Shown piece by piece: positions 32,799 to 42,027 of a stretch of 64,000 nucleotides of DNA. The notes beneath the pieces were generated by a model. That model was not told where the DNA came from and searched no databases. It saw only the letters and a program-made list of their open reading frames with translations. A program made the translations under genes and the position numbers. The stretch comes from Clostridiales bacterium (GTDB lineage Bacteria > Bacillota > Clostridia > Christensenellales > Aristaeellaceae): positions 806,001-870,000 of the forward strand of contig CP069419.1 in NCBI GenBank assembly GCA_017569285.1, given 5' to 3'. Positions within the stretch are counted from its first letter, which is position 1; each line of letters starts with the position of its first letter.

Positions 32799-33911
32799 TT
32801 ATTTCTCCAGGGTCAGGTTGTGGGTTCCGTCGCCGTCGGTCATGGACAGGATAATCTTTTCCGGAATGCTGTCCACGGAGATCAGGCCCATCATGGAAAC
32901 CTTCGGCCATTCATCTACATTGACATCATAGCTCAGGTTCAGGCCCCAGGCATATCGGTTACCGTCTGCATCCAGCCAATCCGGGACATCAAAATCATCC
33001 GGATCCGCACCTTCAGCGGCCGTAAAATCAGTGAAGAGGTACAGTCCTGCAGGGGTCAGCTCACCCCATGCGGCGTCCAGGGTCATCCCATAGGCGGTAT
33101 ATGGCTCAGATAACTTCCAGTTCACCGTGTCCGTTGCCTGCGCGACCCGGACCGGAATGACCGGACGCTCAATGATCACTTCATCCTTCTCCTCCCCGGT
33201 TTCCAGGTCAATCTCTGCCACCCGCAGGAAAAACTGCATCGGAAGTTCCTCTCCCGCTGCATTGCTGTCGAGCATCTGCATGCTGTAATCCACAAAGCAG
33301 CCGTTCTCGTCATAGAGTACGTCTTCCATTCCCTCGCCGCCGCAGTACTGCTCGTCCAGGTTCAGGATTCCCCGCATGATGTACAGCGGGCAGTGAAGCT
33401 CCTTCGCGGCTTCAATCCAGCTCAGGGACGGATCCACGCCCAGGCGTTTCGCGTAATCCTTCCCGTTCTGCCCGTTTGCCTGGATGGATTCTTCCTGCTC
33501 GCCGCTCATGGTCATCAGGGCAAGGCTTCCGTCCGTCATCGTGACCTGGACGGACGCCATGGCGGTATGCCGGTCGGCAAAGCGCTGCTGCACCTTGAAT
33601 GTCGCGGGGCCGACAGTAAATGTTTCCTCACTGGCCGACTCCAGGATTTCCTGGGCAGCCTGGGGCACCCGGGTGCTTCCGTAGAAAGCAGTAAAGAAAT
33701 CGTTCCATCCCAGGATCTGTCCCGCAGCCATGGCGATGGCTGCGGTGGCGATGATGATACATGCGGCGATGAGTATGGTTCTGACCGTTATACGTTTCAC
33801 GGGTTCTTCCTCCTTCACGGAGCGGGCGGCTGTCATCAGCGCATTGCGGCATTCGTCCGGCATAGCCGGAAAAGCATCCCGCAGGTTCAGGCTGTCAAAA
33901 TCGCGCTTCAT
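32799..33911 (-). CDS. Membrane anti-sigma-factor-like protein (DUF4179-type)
   Basis: A 370-residue protein with a cytoplasmic N-terminus (about 1-40; MKRDFDSLNLRDAFPAMPDECRNAL), one membrane helix (about 44-63, VRTILIAACIIIATAAIAMA) and a large extracytoplasmic part (about 65-370) made of two beta-rich domains. That layout, and overlap of its start with the stop of an ECF sigma factor (ATGA at 33908-33911), are typical of anti-sigma factors that release their sigma factor when the outer domain senses a cell-envelope signal. The N-terminus would bind the sigma factor. The signal is unknown. The sequence ends before a terminator shared with the convergent gene. Confidence 0.8.
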   Translation of the reverse strand: MKRDFDSLNLRDAFPAMPDECRNALMTAARSVKEEEPVKRITVRTILIAACIIIATAAIAMAAGQILGWNDFFTAFYGSTRVPQAAQEILESASEETFTVGPATFKVQQRFADRHTAMASVQVTMTDGSLALMTMSGEQEESIQANGQNGKDYAKRLGVDPSLSWIEAAKELHCPLYIMRGILNLDEQYCGGEGMEDVLYDENGCFVDYSMQMLDSNAAGEELPMQFFLRVAEIDLETGEEKDEVIIERPVIPVRVAQATDTVNWKLSEPYTAYGMTLDAAWGELTPAGLYLFTDFTAAEGADPDDFDVPDWLDADGNRYAWGLNLSYDVNVDEWPKVSMMGLISVDSIPEKIILSMTDGDGTHNLTLEK

Positions 33912-34369
33912 TCCGCTTTCAGCTCCTTTCTCAATTCAGCTTTTCCCCGGCTGATCCGTCCCCGGAGGGTGGCCGTCGGGATCTGCAGCACGTCTGCTGC
34001 TTCCTCATAGCTCATCCCTTCTGAATAGCAAAGCACAAGCGGCAGCCGCAGCTTTTCCGGAAGGGCTTCCAGTGCCATAGCCAGGTCGGGATCGGGGACA
34101 GAGGTTTGCGTCCGGGCAGGAATGTTTTCAGCCGGAACAATACGGTGGCGTTTCTTTTGCGCGTCATAGCACGCGTTAATCAGGATACGGGTTATCCAGG
34201 TGCGGAAAAATTTTTCTTCCCGAAGCCTGTCCCGTTTCTCCCATGCTTTGAGGACCGCATCCTGCAATGCGTCCTGCACGTCAGCGTGGTTCCGCAGGAT
34301 CGACCAGGCTACCCGGTACATCATGTCCGAGCAGGCTTCGATCTCTGCCGTGAAAAAGTTCCTGTCCAA
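33908..34369 (-). CDS. ECF-family RNA polymerase sigma factor
   Basis: A 153-residue group IV sigma factor. Region 2 is visible as DMMYRVAWSILRNHADVQDALQDAVLKAWEK and FFRTWITRILINACYDAQK. Region 4 is LPEKLRLPLVLCYSEGMSYEEAADVLQIPTATLRGRISRGKAELRK. The start is a TTG at 34367-34369, because AGGAGG (34378-34383) lies eight bases before it, whereas the ATG 69 bases further upstream has no ribosome site and would translate the leader. The downstream gene encodes the probable anti-sigma factor. A candidate ECF -10 element lies 31 bases upstream, consistent with autoregulation. Confidence 0.9.
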   Translation of the reverse strand: MDRNFFTAEIEACSDMMYRVAWSILRNHADVQDALQDAVLKAWEKRDRLREEKFFRTWITRILINACYDAQKKRHRIVPAENIPARTQTSVPDPDLAMALEALPEKLRLPLVLCYSEGMSYEEAADVLQIPTATLRGRISRGKAELRKELKAE

Positions 34370-34399
34370 GGCTTTAACCTCCTGTTTGGTAGCGCTACA

Positions 34400-34410
34400 C
34401 CTATTAGACG
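34400..34410 (-). promoter_or_regulatory. Candidate ECF-type -10 element CGTCTAATAGG
   Basis: On the minus strand CGTCTAATAGG lies about 30 bases before the sigma-factor start codon. CGTC-type -10 elements are used by SigV/SigW-like ECF factors. A convincing AAC-type -35 is not seen at 16-17 bases upstream, so this is tentative. Confidence 0.35.
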
Positions 34411-34544
34411 GTTCAGAACATGTAATCATCATGCGCATGGAAATAATTTTTCTGCATGGTGTCCGGTATTCCCTGTTTGAATGCCCGGTCCCCGGCCGCG
34501 ATGCTTTCCCTTTTCAGTTCTGTCCGCCCCGCAGCAGTAAAGAT

Positions 34545-34563
34545 CCACCGGCATAGCCGGTGG
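34545..34563. repeat. IS right-end hairpin
   Basis: Perfect eight-base-pair stem CCACCGGC/GCCGGTGG with an ATA loop, downstream of the transposase gene. It is the likely TnpA recognition hairpin at the 3' end of the element. Confidence 0.7.
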
Positions 34564-34621
34564 CTTTTCTTATGCGGCCATAGGCCTAGAATACTAGCCC
34601 GCGCCCTCGCAGGCGCAATTA

Positions 34622-34633
34622 CGGTCTGCCAAC
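34622..34633 (+). repeat. Inverted repeat arm 1 flanking tnpA
   Basis: CGGTCTGCCAAC is the exact reverse complement of GTTGGCAGACCG at 35140-35151. The two arms enclose the transposase gene and could let the transcript form a panhandle. Confidence 0.6.
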
Positions 34634-34644
34634 CGCGTAGACTG

Positions 34645-35112
34645 TTACTGGCCACCCGTAAACGGGTTATCGTTGGCCTTTCCCAGCATTGTTAACTGTT
34701 CTCCCATCTTGTCCTCTTCCAACTGATGCCGGATATACTCTGCGATTGCCTTAGTATTCTTTCCTACCGTATCTACGTAATACCCCCGGCACCAAAATTC
34801 ACGGTTCCTGTACTTGTACTTTAGTTCCCCAAACTTTTCGTAGATTAGCACACTGCTTTTTCCTTTCAGGTAACCCATGAAACTTGATACCGCTACCTTG
34901 GGTGGTATGCTCACCAACATGTGGATATGATCCGGGCATACCTCTGCTTCATGGATTTCTACACCTTTCCATTCACATAACTGTCGGATGATCTTTCCGA
35001 TCTCCGTTTTCTTTTCCCCGTAAAACACCATCCTTCGATACTTCGGCGCAAACACTATGTGATATTTGCAGTTCCATCTCGTGTGTGCTAAACTCTGTAA
35101 GTCGTTAGCCAT
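34645..35112 (-). CDS. tnpA: IS200-family Y1 transposase TnpA
   Basis: A 155-residue HUH endonuclease that cuts and joins single-stranded DNA to move the element. KYHIVFAPKYRR near residue 16 is the family opening. The HUH motif is the His-x-His of DHIHMLVSIPP, and the catalytic tyrosine is within YYVDTVGKNTKAIAEYI. Full length and intact, so probably active. AAAGGAGG lies before the ATG. No tnpB/IscB partner is present. The leader contains one arm of a 12-base inverted repeat. Confidence 0.93.
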   Translation of the reverse strand: MANDLQSLAHTRWNCKYHIVFAPKYRRMVFYGEKKTEIGKIIRQLCEWKGVEIHEAEVCPDHIHMLVSIPPKVAVSSFMGYLKGKSSVLIYEKFGELKYKYRNREFWCRGYYVDTVGKNTKAIAEYIRHQLEEDKMGEQLTMLGKANDNPFTGGQ

Positions 35113-35139
35113 CTAATGACCTCCTTTTGCTCCTTTGCA

Positions 35140-35151
35140 GTTGGCAGACCG
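35140..35151 (+). repeat. Inverted repeat arm 2 flanking tnpA
   Basis: GTTGGCAGACCG in the 5' leader of tnpA, exact reverse complement of the arm at 34622-34633 downstream of the gene. Confidence 0.6.
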
Positions 35152-35209
35152 CATTGGCATTATAGCAAAAGGAGTTTCTCTTTCATTCGCATAGCTATAA
35201 GCTCTCCCG

Positions 35210-35232
35210 AACCCCACGCCTAGCGTGGGGTT
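35210..35232. repeat. IS left-end hairpin
   Basis: AACCCCACGC/GCGTGGGGTT stem with a CTA loop, upstream of the transposase gene; typical IS200 left-end hairpin. Confidence 0.75.
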
Positions 35233-35242
35233 TTATGAATAC

Positions 35243-35274
35243 AAAAAAGACTGCCTCTTCAGAGGCAGCCTTTT
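35243..35274 (-). terminator. Intrinsic terminator of the arabinan operon
   Basis: CTGCCTCT/AGAGGCAG stem (35251-35268) followed on the minus strand by TCTTTTTT. It is 18 bases past the GH51 stop and ends the long operon. Confidence 0.88.
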
Positions 35275-35291
35275 GCTTGATTCAGTGATTC

Positions 35292-36824
<1,533 letters not shown>

Positions 36825-37745
36825 TTATCTATCCTGAAATATCGGTTCACCGGCGTCATTATACCGGATATACCGTAAAAAGCAATGCCTGTTCGGATCA
36901 CTCAGGGCGCTGCCCCGGAATCCCGGATAAGGCCTGGCATGGAAAACCAGGATATCCTTCTCGTCCTTGTTTTTTGTAAATGAATTGTGTCCCGGGCCGT
37001 ACAGCCCGTTATTTTCTTCGGTCACCATCACCGGCGTCGGGGATTTCTCCCAGTCCGATGCATTCAGCGGATCCCCGCCGGTCTTCAGCTTCAGCAGGCC
37101 CATCGCATACCGTTCATCAGTCGCGCTGCCGGAATAGGTAATATACAGCCGGCCGTCATGAATCAGGCAGCCCGGCCCTTCGTTCACCAGGAATCCCTGG
37201 CATTCCCAGTCATATTCGGGAACGCTCAGCAGCACCGCGGGCAGCTTCAGCTCCAGGGCGTTCTTCATCTCCGCGATGTACAGGTTGCTGTTCCCGGGGA
37301 TGCTGAAATCCCGCTGGGCCCAGATAAAATAGCGTTTTCCGCCGTATTCCACCGTGGTGGAATCAATCGTAAATGTTTCCCATCCGGTATCGATCCGTCC
37401 GGCTTCCCTGAATTCCCCTTCCGTCGGATCAGGATTCGGATTCACCAGCGCGTACGTCCGGTGGTCAAAGCGGCCTGCTTCATCCGCCCCGCCCCGGGCT
37501 GCCGCAAAATAGATCACCCATTGTCCGTCCACATAGTGGAGCTCCGGCGCCCAGATGTTGCAGCTCATTTCCCCGGACGGATGCCGGGTCCACACCGTTT
37601 TTTCCTCTGCTTCCCGCAACCCGTCCAGCGTGTTCGAGCCGCGCAGGATCACCCGGTCAAACGCCGGCACGGACGCCGTAAAGTAATACCGGCCGTCTTT
37701 GCATGTGATAAACGGATCCGCGCGCTGTTCAATAAATGGTTGCAT
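36825..37745 (-). CDS. GH43 family arabinosidase (cytoplasmic)
   Basis: A 306-residue five-bladed beta-propeller glycosidase. The catalytic base is Asp10 in RADPFI, the pKa modulator is Asp128 in FTIDSTTVE and the general acid is Glu189 in LVNEGPGCL. The SCNIWAPELHY segment is typical. It lacks a signal peptide, so like the GH51 enzyme it works inside the cell. The closest plausible activity is exo-alpha-L-arabinofuranosidase or arabinanase of the GH43_26-type group, but the subfamily is my inference. A weak ribosome site (GGGTGATC) precedes the ATG. A perfect palindrome lies between it and the upstream gene. Confidence 0.88.
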   Translation of the reverse strand: MQPFIEQRADPFITCKDGRYYFTASVPAFDRVILRGSNTLDGLREAEEKTVWTRHPSGEMSCNIWAPELHYVDGQWVIYFAAARGGADEAGRFDHRTYALVNPNPDPTEGEFREAGRIDTGWETFTIDSTTVEYGGKRYFIWAQRDFSIPGNSNLYIAEMKNALELKLPAVLLSVPEYDWECQGFLVNEGPGCLIHDGRLYITYSGSATDERYAMGLLKLKTGGDPLNASDWEKSPTPVMVTEENNGLYGPGHNSFTKNKDEKDILVFHARPYPGFRGSALSDPNRHCFLRYIRYNDAGEPIFQDR

Positions 37746-37778
37746 ATGATCACCCGTTCGTCAGAATTTTCCGGGAAT

Positions 37779-37808
37779 CCCGGGCTGCCGCCGCGGCGGC
37801 AGCCCGGG
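37779..37808. repeat. Perfect 30-base palindrome between operon genes
   Basis: CCCGGGCTGCCGCCG followed by its exact reverse complement, with no unpaired loop bases. It follows the LamG-protein gene and precedes the GH43 gene on the minus strand, without a T-run. An intercistronic mRNA-stabilising or attenuating hairpin is more likely than full termination. Confidence 0.65.
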
Positions 37809-37832
37809 GAAATGGAACCTGTCAGGATCAGA

Positions 37833-39341
37833 TTATTCCGCAGCGATCATCGCCATCACTGCGTCGTTATCCAGCACCTGCTGGATGTCCAGGCAGCAGT
37901 TGTCAACCACCAGGCAGAAGTACACATCGCCGTCCGCCTTGATGTTCTCATAGGTCTGGGAATAGGAGCCGCCGTCCACCTTGTCGCCGAACATGCCGAC
38001 GCTGACCTTGTCGCCGTCCTTCTGGACGATCACTGCGATCGTCGCGCCGTTCAGCTGCGGTCCCAGGTTGCCTTCCCATTCAGGGGTGGTCACCAGTTCT
38101 TCGTTTCCGTCATAGCCGGCGCCCCAGCCGTAGTTGTCGCTGCGCACCACGGCGTATTCAGCATAGCCTTCCGCCTGGTCCGCAGCGTGGCCGGTCGGGG
38201 TGTTCTGCAGCACGACGTTGAAGTTGTTCCAGTTGGCCGCTTCTTCACCGGCGTTGTAGTTGGTGAAGATCACGCCCGCAAACTCTCCGTCCGGAACAGC
38301 CCAGATGTCGGAATGCGCGCCCCAGAAACCGGTGGTGCAGTCTTCCGCGCCTACCGCGGTTCCGGTGATCTTGACTTCAACCGCGGGAGCGGCGGGTTCT
38401 TCCGCAGCAGCCGCTTCTTCCACCACCGGACCGCCCTTCGGGCTTTCCAGCGCGGCATTGCCCATCGCGTACAGGGCCTTTACCTGCTCGGCGTTCAGCG
38501 CGGTGTCGAACACATACAGGTCATCCACATATCCCTTGTAGATCGTGTCCCAGTAGTTGATGCCGAAGTACGCTTCGAAGGCGTCATCGCCGGGCTTCAT
38601 GATGTTCGGAGCCAGCGTGGCATCCCAGGTATAGGTGAAGTAGGTGCCGTTCTCATAGTTATCCGCAGAGTCATACCGCAGTTCGCCGTTCACGTACAGC
38701 TGGGCGCCGACCGTCTTCTGGCCGTTGCCGCCGGTCTGTTCCTCGCCGGAGCAGACGATGGTGAACATTGCCCATTCACGCTTGCCGATCATGGCGCCTT
38801 CATCGGAGAAGGGAGCCATCCAGGGCCAGCAGGCAGTTCCGTCTTCCGCGTTGGAAGCCACGTTGCGGCTCCAGACAGTCGGGAAATACTTGGGCGTCCA
38901 GTTGGTCTGGGTAATGTTCATCCAGGTTACGTTCGCGGCGGTATCCGCGCGTCCCATGTTGTAGCCGATCTGCAGCGTGGGGCCGTAGTCGCTCAGCCGG
39001 TCCGCGTTCATCCAGTAGGAAACGGTCCAGACGTCGGTGTTGGTGGGCTTCAGGCCCAGGTCCAGGCCGTAGGTGCCGTCGATGTACAGCGCTTTGCCGA
39101 CCGGGCCTTCGCCGTACAGCAGCTTGGCATCGGGTGCTTCCACAATGGATTTGTTCGCGCCGTCCAGCAGGGGATCATTCTCTGCCTTTTCGCCGTTGGT
39201 AATGGTTTTGTAGCCTTCGTCTTCACCGTCAAAGGTGATGTGGGCAAATGCTTCCGGCAGTTCGGTTCCTTCCGCCGCCGCAAAGCTGCACACGCTCAGT
39301 GCGAGCGCGGCACACAGGATCAGGGCAAGCCATTTCTTCAT
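37833..39341 (-). CDS. Secreted LamG-domain protein, probable carbohydrate-binding
   Basis: A 502-residue exported protein. The signal peptide is MKKWLALILCAALALSV, cleaved near AAA-E at residue 23. Residues about 30-300 form a concanavalin-like LamG fold (HITFDGEDEGY, WTVSYWMNA, GAQLYVNGELRYDS, GYVDDLYVFDTALNAEQV). An Ala/Glu/Pro linker (about 322-345) leads to a second beta-rich domain (about 345-502; DIWAVPDGEFAGVIF, VAVIVQ-like strands) resembling a carbohydrate-binding module. No catalytic residues are evident. Its place directly after a solute-binding protein suggests that it holds polysaccharide at the cell surface. AAGGAGG precedes the ATG. No anchor motif is seen. Confidence 0.8.
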   Translation of the reverse strand: MKKWLALILCAALALSVCSFAAAEGTELPEAFAHITFDGEDEGYKTITNGEKAENDPLLDGANKSIVEAPDAKLLYGEGPVGKALYIDGTYGLDLGLKPTNTDVWTVSYWMNADRLSDYGPTLQIGYNMGRADTAANVTWMNITQTNWTPKYFPTVWSRNVASNAEDGTACWPWMAPFSDEGAMIGKREWAMFTIVCSGEEQTGGNGQKTVGAQLYVNGELRYDSADNYENGTYFTYTWDATLAPNIMKPGDDAFEAYFGINYWDTIYKGYVDDLYVFDTALNAEQVKALYAMGNAALESPKGGPVVEEAAAAEEPAAPAVEVKITGTAVGAEDCTTGFWGAHSDIWAVPDGEFAGVIFTNYNAGEEAANWNNFNVVLQNTPTGHAADQAEGYAEYAVVRSDNYGWGAGYDGNEELVTTPEWEGNLGPQLNGATIAVIVQKDGDKVSVGMFGDKVDGGSYSQTYENIKADGDVYFCLVVDNCCLDIQQVLDNDAVMAMIAAE

Positions 39342-39401
39342 GTTGGGGTTCCTCCTTTATCATTTGGTTTTTTATTGTTTAAGCCTTCGCTTAAATCACC
39401 G

Positions 39402-40952
39402 TTACGAATTGTCCGCAACCATCTGCGTGTATTCCGCTACTTCATCCTCGCTCAGTACGTTGTATCCGTCCGGCCCGAAGTAGCGCAGCATCGCGTTGGC
39501 GTGGTACAGGTTGGCCATCCGGGTGGCCTCCTCGGCATAGTCCGCCGCTTTGGCCTTACCGGCGTCCACCAGGTCATGGATGCCGATGCTGTTGAAGTAC
39601 TCGTCGCAGTAGTTCCAGTATCCGGCAATGGAGGTCCAGCCGTACGGGATGGGCTGCATGCAGCTTTCGAAGTATTCGCGCCAGCATTCCACATGCTCAT
39701 CGTCCATGCCCTTGCAGTACATATCGATGTAGGCGTTCCAGACTTCCTCGTCCGTGGTGATCGGGCACGGCATCACGTCGTGCTTCAGGGCCAGGCCGGA
39801 CTTGTTGGTCTTTGTCTCGTCGTTGTAGATCTGGATTCGGGTCTTCCAGCCGTCGATACCGAAGCTCATAAACTTCAGCAGCTCGTACGCTTCACGCGGA
39901 TGCTGGCAGGCCGGGGTGATTCCGCCGAAGTCGATCGTCGCGATGGTGTGGTGGTCCTTGGAGGCGTCCTCCTCGCTCACCGCCGGCACCACGTACGGCA
40001 CGATGTCCAGGTTGTACTGCTGGAAGGCTTCGGTGTTCCAGGTGCCCTGGAAGGTCCAGAAGGCTTCGGTAAACAGCGCCACATGTCCGGAAGCGCCGGC
40101 CCAGGCTTCCCAGTCATCCAGCCAGTCTTCCATCGCCTGCGTCTCGGTGGAGGGAGCAATGTATCCGCCCAGCTTCAGGTCGGAGAATTCCTGCTCGCCG
40201 ACCGCCCATACGCCCAGGTCAAAATCCTTGCCGTCAAAGCCGAACTCGCCGATGATGTCCTGGGACGCCGCGATTCCGTAGTAGGAATCCAGGCGGTTGT
40301 AGTATCCGCAGCCGTAGTAGGCAATGCCGTCCGGGGAGTTCGGCACGGTCGCTTCCTTGATCAGGTCGATCATGTCCTCCCAGGTCCAGTTGCGGTCGGG
40401 TTCATCCATGTTCAGCGCTTCCAGCACGTTCCGGTCAATGTACATGCCCGTCGGGAAGAACTTCACCGGCACGGCGTAGCGGGCTTTCGTCATGAAGGTG
40501 CCGACACCCGCACTGTTGATCGTGGAGGCGATCTTCTGGGTTTCCGGATCGGAATCCCAGTAGGCGGAGATGTCGCTCAGCAGCATGTTGCTCAGTGCGA
40601 AGTCGCAGTCTGAGTACATGATGACGTCGGGCTTGATTCCGCCGCTGGAGTTGCCCATCAGGGTCAGCAGCGTATCGTCATAGGTGGAGACGTTTTCATA
40701 CTGCACCGTCACCTTGATGTTCGGGTAGATCTGCATGAAACGCTCCGCCAGGGCCTGGACCGTTTCATCCTGGTCAAAGTGGAAATAGGTCAGCTCGATT
40801 TCATCCTGGGTCAGGTCGGTCGCCTTGTGGTACGTAATACCGTCAATCACGACCTCTTCCGTCTCTCCGGTCACACCTTCCGCCGCCGCAAAGCTCATGC
40901 AGCCCAGCAGCAGGGTGATGGCCATCAGACATGCCAGCAGTTTTCTGAACAT
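39402..40952 (-). CDS. Extracellular solute-binding protein of a sugar ABC importer (second importer)
   Basis: A 516-residue family 1-type solute-binding protein. The N-terminus MFRKLLACLMAITLLLGC may be a lipoprotein signal (Cys18) or be cleaved after AAA at about residue 25. DQDETVQALAERFMQIYPNIKVTVQYE is the usual first domain pattern, followed by DVIMYSDCDF and YAVPVKFFPTGMYIDRNVLEALNM. The many aromatic residues toward the C-terminus fit a sugar-oligomer ligand. It follows the MalG-type permease by 73 bases. GGAAGGA stands before the ATG. It should deliver sugar to the permease pair encoded just upstream. Ligand unproven. Confidence 0.9.
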   Translation of the reverse strand: MFRKLLACLMAITLLLGCMSFAAAEGVTGETEEVVIDGITYHKATDLTQDEIELTYFHFDQDETVQALAERFMQIYPNIKVTVQYENVSTYDDTLLTLMGNSSGGIKPDVIMYSDCDFALSNMLLSDISAYWDSDPETQKIASTINSAGVGTFMTKARYAVPVKFFPTGMYIDRNVLEALNMDEPDRNWTWEDMIDLIKEATVPNSPDGIAYYGCGYYNRLDSYYGIAASQDIIGEFGFDGKDFDLGVWAVGEQEFSDLKLGGYIAPSTETQAMEDWLDDWEAWAGASGHVALFTEAFWTFQGTWNTEAFQQYNLDIVPYVVPAVSEEDASKDHHTIATIDFGGITPACQHPREAYELLKFMSFGIDGWKTRIQIYNDETKTNKSGLALKHDVMPCPITTDEEVWNAYIDMYCKGMDDEHVECWREYFESCMQPIPYGWTSIAGYWNYCDEYFNSIGIHDLVDAGKAKAADYAEEATRMANLYHANAMLRYFGPDGYNVLSEDEVAEYTQMVADNS

Positions 40953-41025
40953 GGGGAATCCTTCCTTTCATTCGAAAAATTGTTCTCTATGATACGCGCC
41001 GGGTTCCCGCCGCGGTCCATATTCG

Positions 41026-42027
41026 TTACTCACCGGTGATACCGGTCCGGTCGATGCTTTCCACAAAGTGGCGTTGCAGCACAAAGTACAGGATCATCAG
41101 CGGCAGTACGGCGATCAGCGTGCCGGCCATCTTGATGGACTCATTCAGGTTCGTGGCGCCGCTCGCCGCGGTCTGCGCATAGCTGGAGTAGTTCGTGTTG
41201 AAGTTCTGCAGCTGAATGATCAACGTGGTCAGGCTGCTTTCCACCAGCACGCCGTGCACAAACAGCTGCGTCAGGTAAAACTCGTTCCAGTACCACACGA
41301 AGGAAAACAGGGCCACCGTGATGAACGCCGGAGCCGCCGTCGGCAATGAGATGGAGAAAAAGCTCTTGAAGTGCCCGGCACCGTCAATCTTCGCCGCCTC
41401 CACCAGGGCCTGCGGCACGTTCCGGAAGAACTGCCAGAAGATCATGATGAAGATCGGCGCGTTCAGCCCCTGGGCCACAATTGCCGGTACGATGAACGCC
41501 CACACGCTGTTCAGGATGCCCAGGTTCGCGTACATGCTGTAGGTGGGAATCATCGTAATCTGCCGCGGCAGCACGAATGTCAGGATAATCAGCCCGATGA
41601 TGATGCCCTTGCCCCGGAATTTGTACCGGGCCAGGCCGTAGCCGGTCAGGCTGCAGGCCACAAGGTTGCACAGCGTGGGCAGCCCGGCAATCAGGAAACT
41701 CTGCAGCAGGGAGTTTCCGTAGTTCATGCTGGCGCCCGCCTGCCGGTAGTTGTCCAGGTTGAAGCTGGACGGAATCCACTGGATCGAGGAATCCAGCAGG
41801 TCATCCAGCGTCATGAAGGACGCGGAGATCATGTACAGGATCGGATACAGGTAGATGAACCCGATGCAGATCAGCAGGCCGTAAATGGCAATCAGCTTGA
41901 TCATGCCGTTCCGGTCGCGGGTGCCCAGCAGCAGCTTCCGGATCCGGTCTCGGTTTATCCGGCGGGTAACGGCCGCCGTTTCCGCGCGCGTCTCAGCGGA
42001 CGGTGGGACGGTTGTACTTCTTTGCAT
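41026..42027 (-). CDS. Carbohydrate ABC permease, MalG/LacG type (second importer)
   Basis: A 333-residue inner membrane permease. The N-terminal basic part (1-40) is followed by six helices. The EAA loop that docks the ATPase is EAAKIDGAGHFKSFFSISLPTAAPAF, matching the MalG class. It overlaps the preceding permease gene by 35 bases with its own AGGAGG, so the two are stoichiometrically coupled. The ATPase is not encoded here; in Bacillota such permeases often use a shared MsmK/UgpC-type ATPase. Confidence 0.93.
   Translation of the reverse strand: MQRSTTVPPSAETRAETAAVTRRINRDRIRKLLLGTRDRNGMIKLIAIYGLLICIGFIYLYPILYMISASFMTLDDLLDSSIQWIPSSFNLDNYRQAGASMNYGNSLLQSFLIAGLPTLCNLVACSLTGYGLARYKFRGKGIIIGLIILTFVLPRQITMIPTYSMYANLGILNSVWAFIVPAIVAQGLNAPIFIMIFWQFFRNVPQALVEAAKIDGAGHFKSFFSISLPTAAPAFITVALFSFVWYWNEFYLTQLFVHGVLVESSLTTLIIQLQNFNTNYSSYAQTAASGATNLNESIKMAGTLIAVLPLMILYFVLQRHFVESIDRTGITGE

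Larger units (their letters stand above)
34545..35232 (-). mobile_element. IS200-type insertion sequence (IS200/IS605 family, tnpA only)
   Basis: A compact element with a single transposase gene and subterminal hairpins at both ends: CCACCGGC-ATA-GCCGGTGG at 34545-34563 and AACCCCACGC-CTA-GCGTGGGGTT at 35210-35232. Hairpin ends instead of terminal inverted repeats, and absence of a target duplication, fit single-strand transposition by a Y1 HUH enzyme. Exact cleavage sites lie a few bases outside the hairpins and cannot be set without an empty-site comparison. It sits between the sigma-factor leader and the GH51 terminator and breaks no gene. Confidence 0.85.

Noticed and set aside
34370-34438. 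Extending the sigma factor to the upstream ATG (MRMMITC...)
   Set aside because: No ribosome site there; the added residues are unlike ECF sigma factors and cover the leader with AGGAGG directly before a TTG.
36987-40613. A 1208-codon plus-strand open frame opposite the GH43, LamG and binding-protein genes
   Set aside because: It mirrors three genes with signal peptides, family motifs and ribosome sites. Its translation is rich in Arg, His, Val and Gln without domain motifs, as expected for the antisense frame of GC-rich genes.
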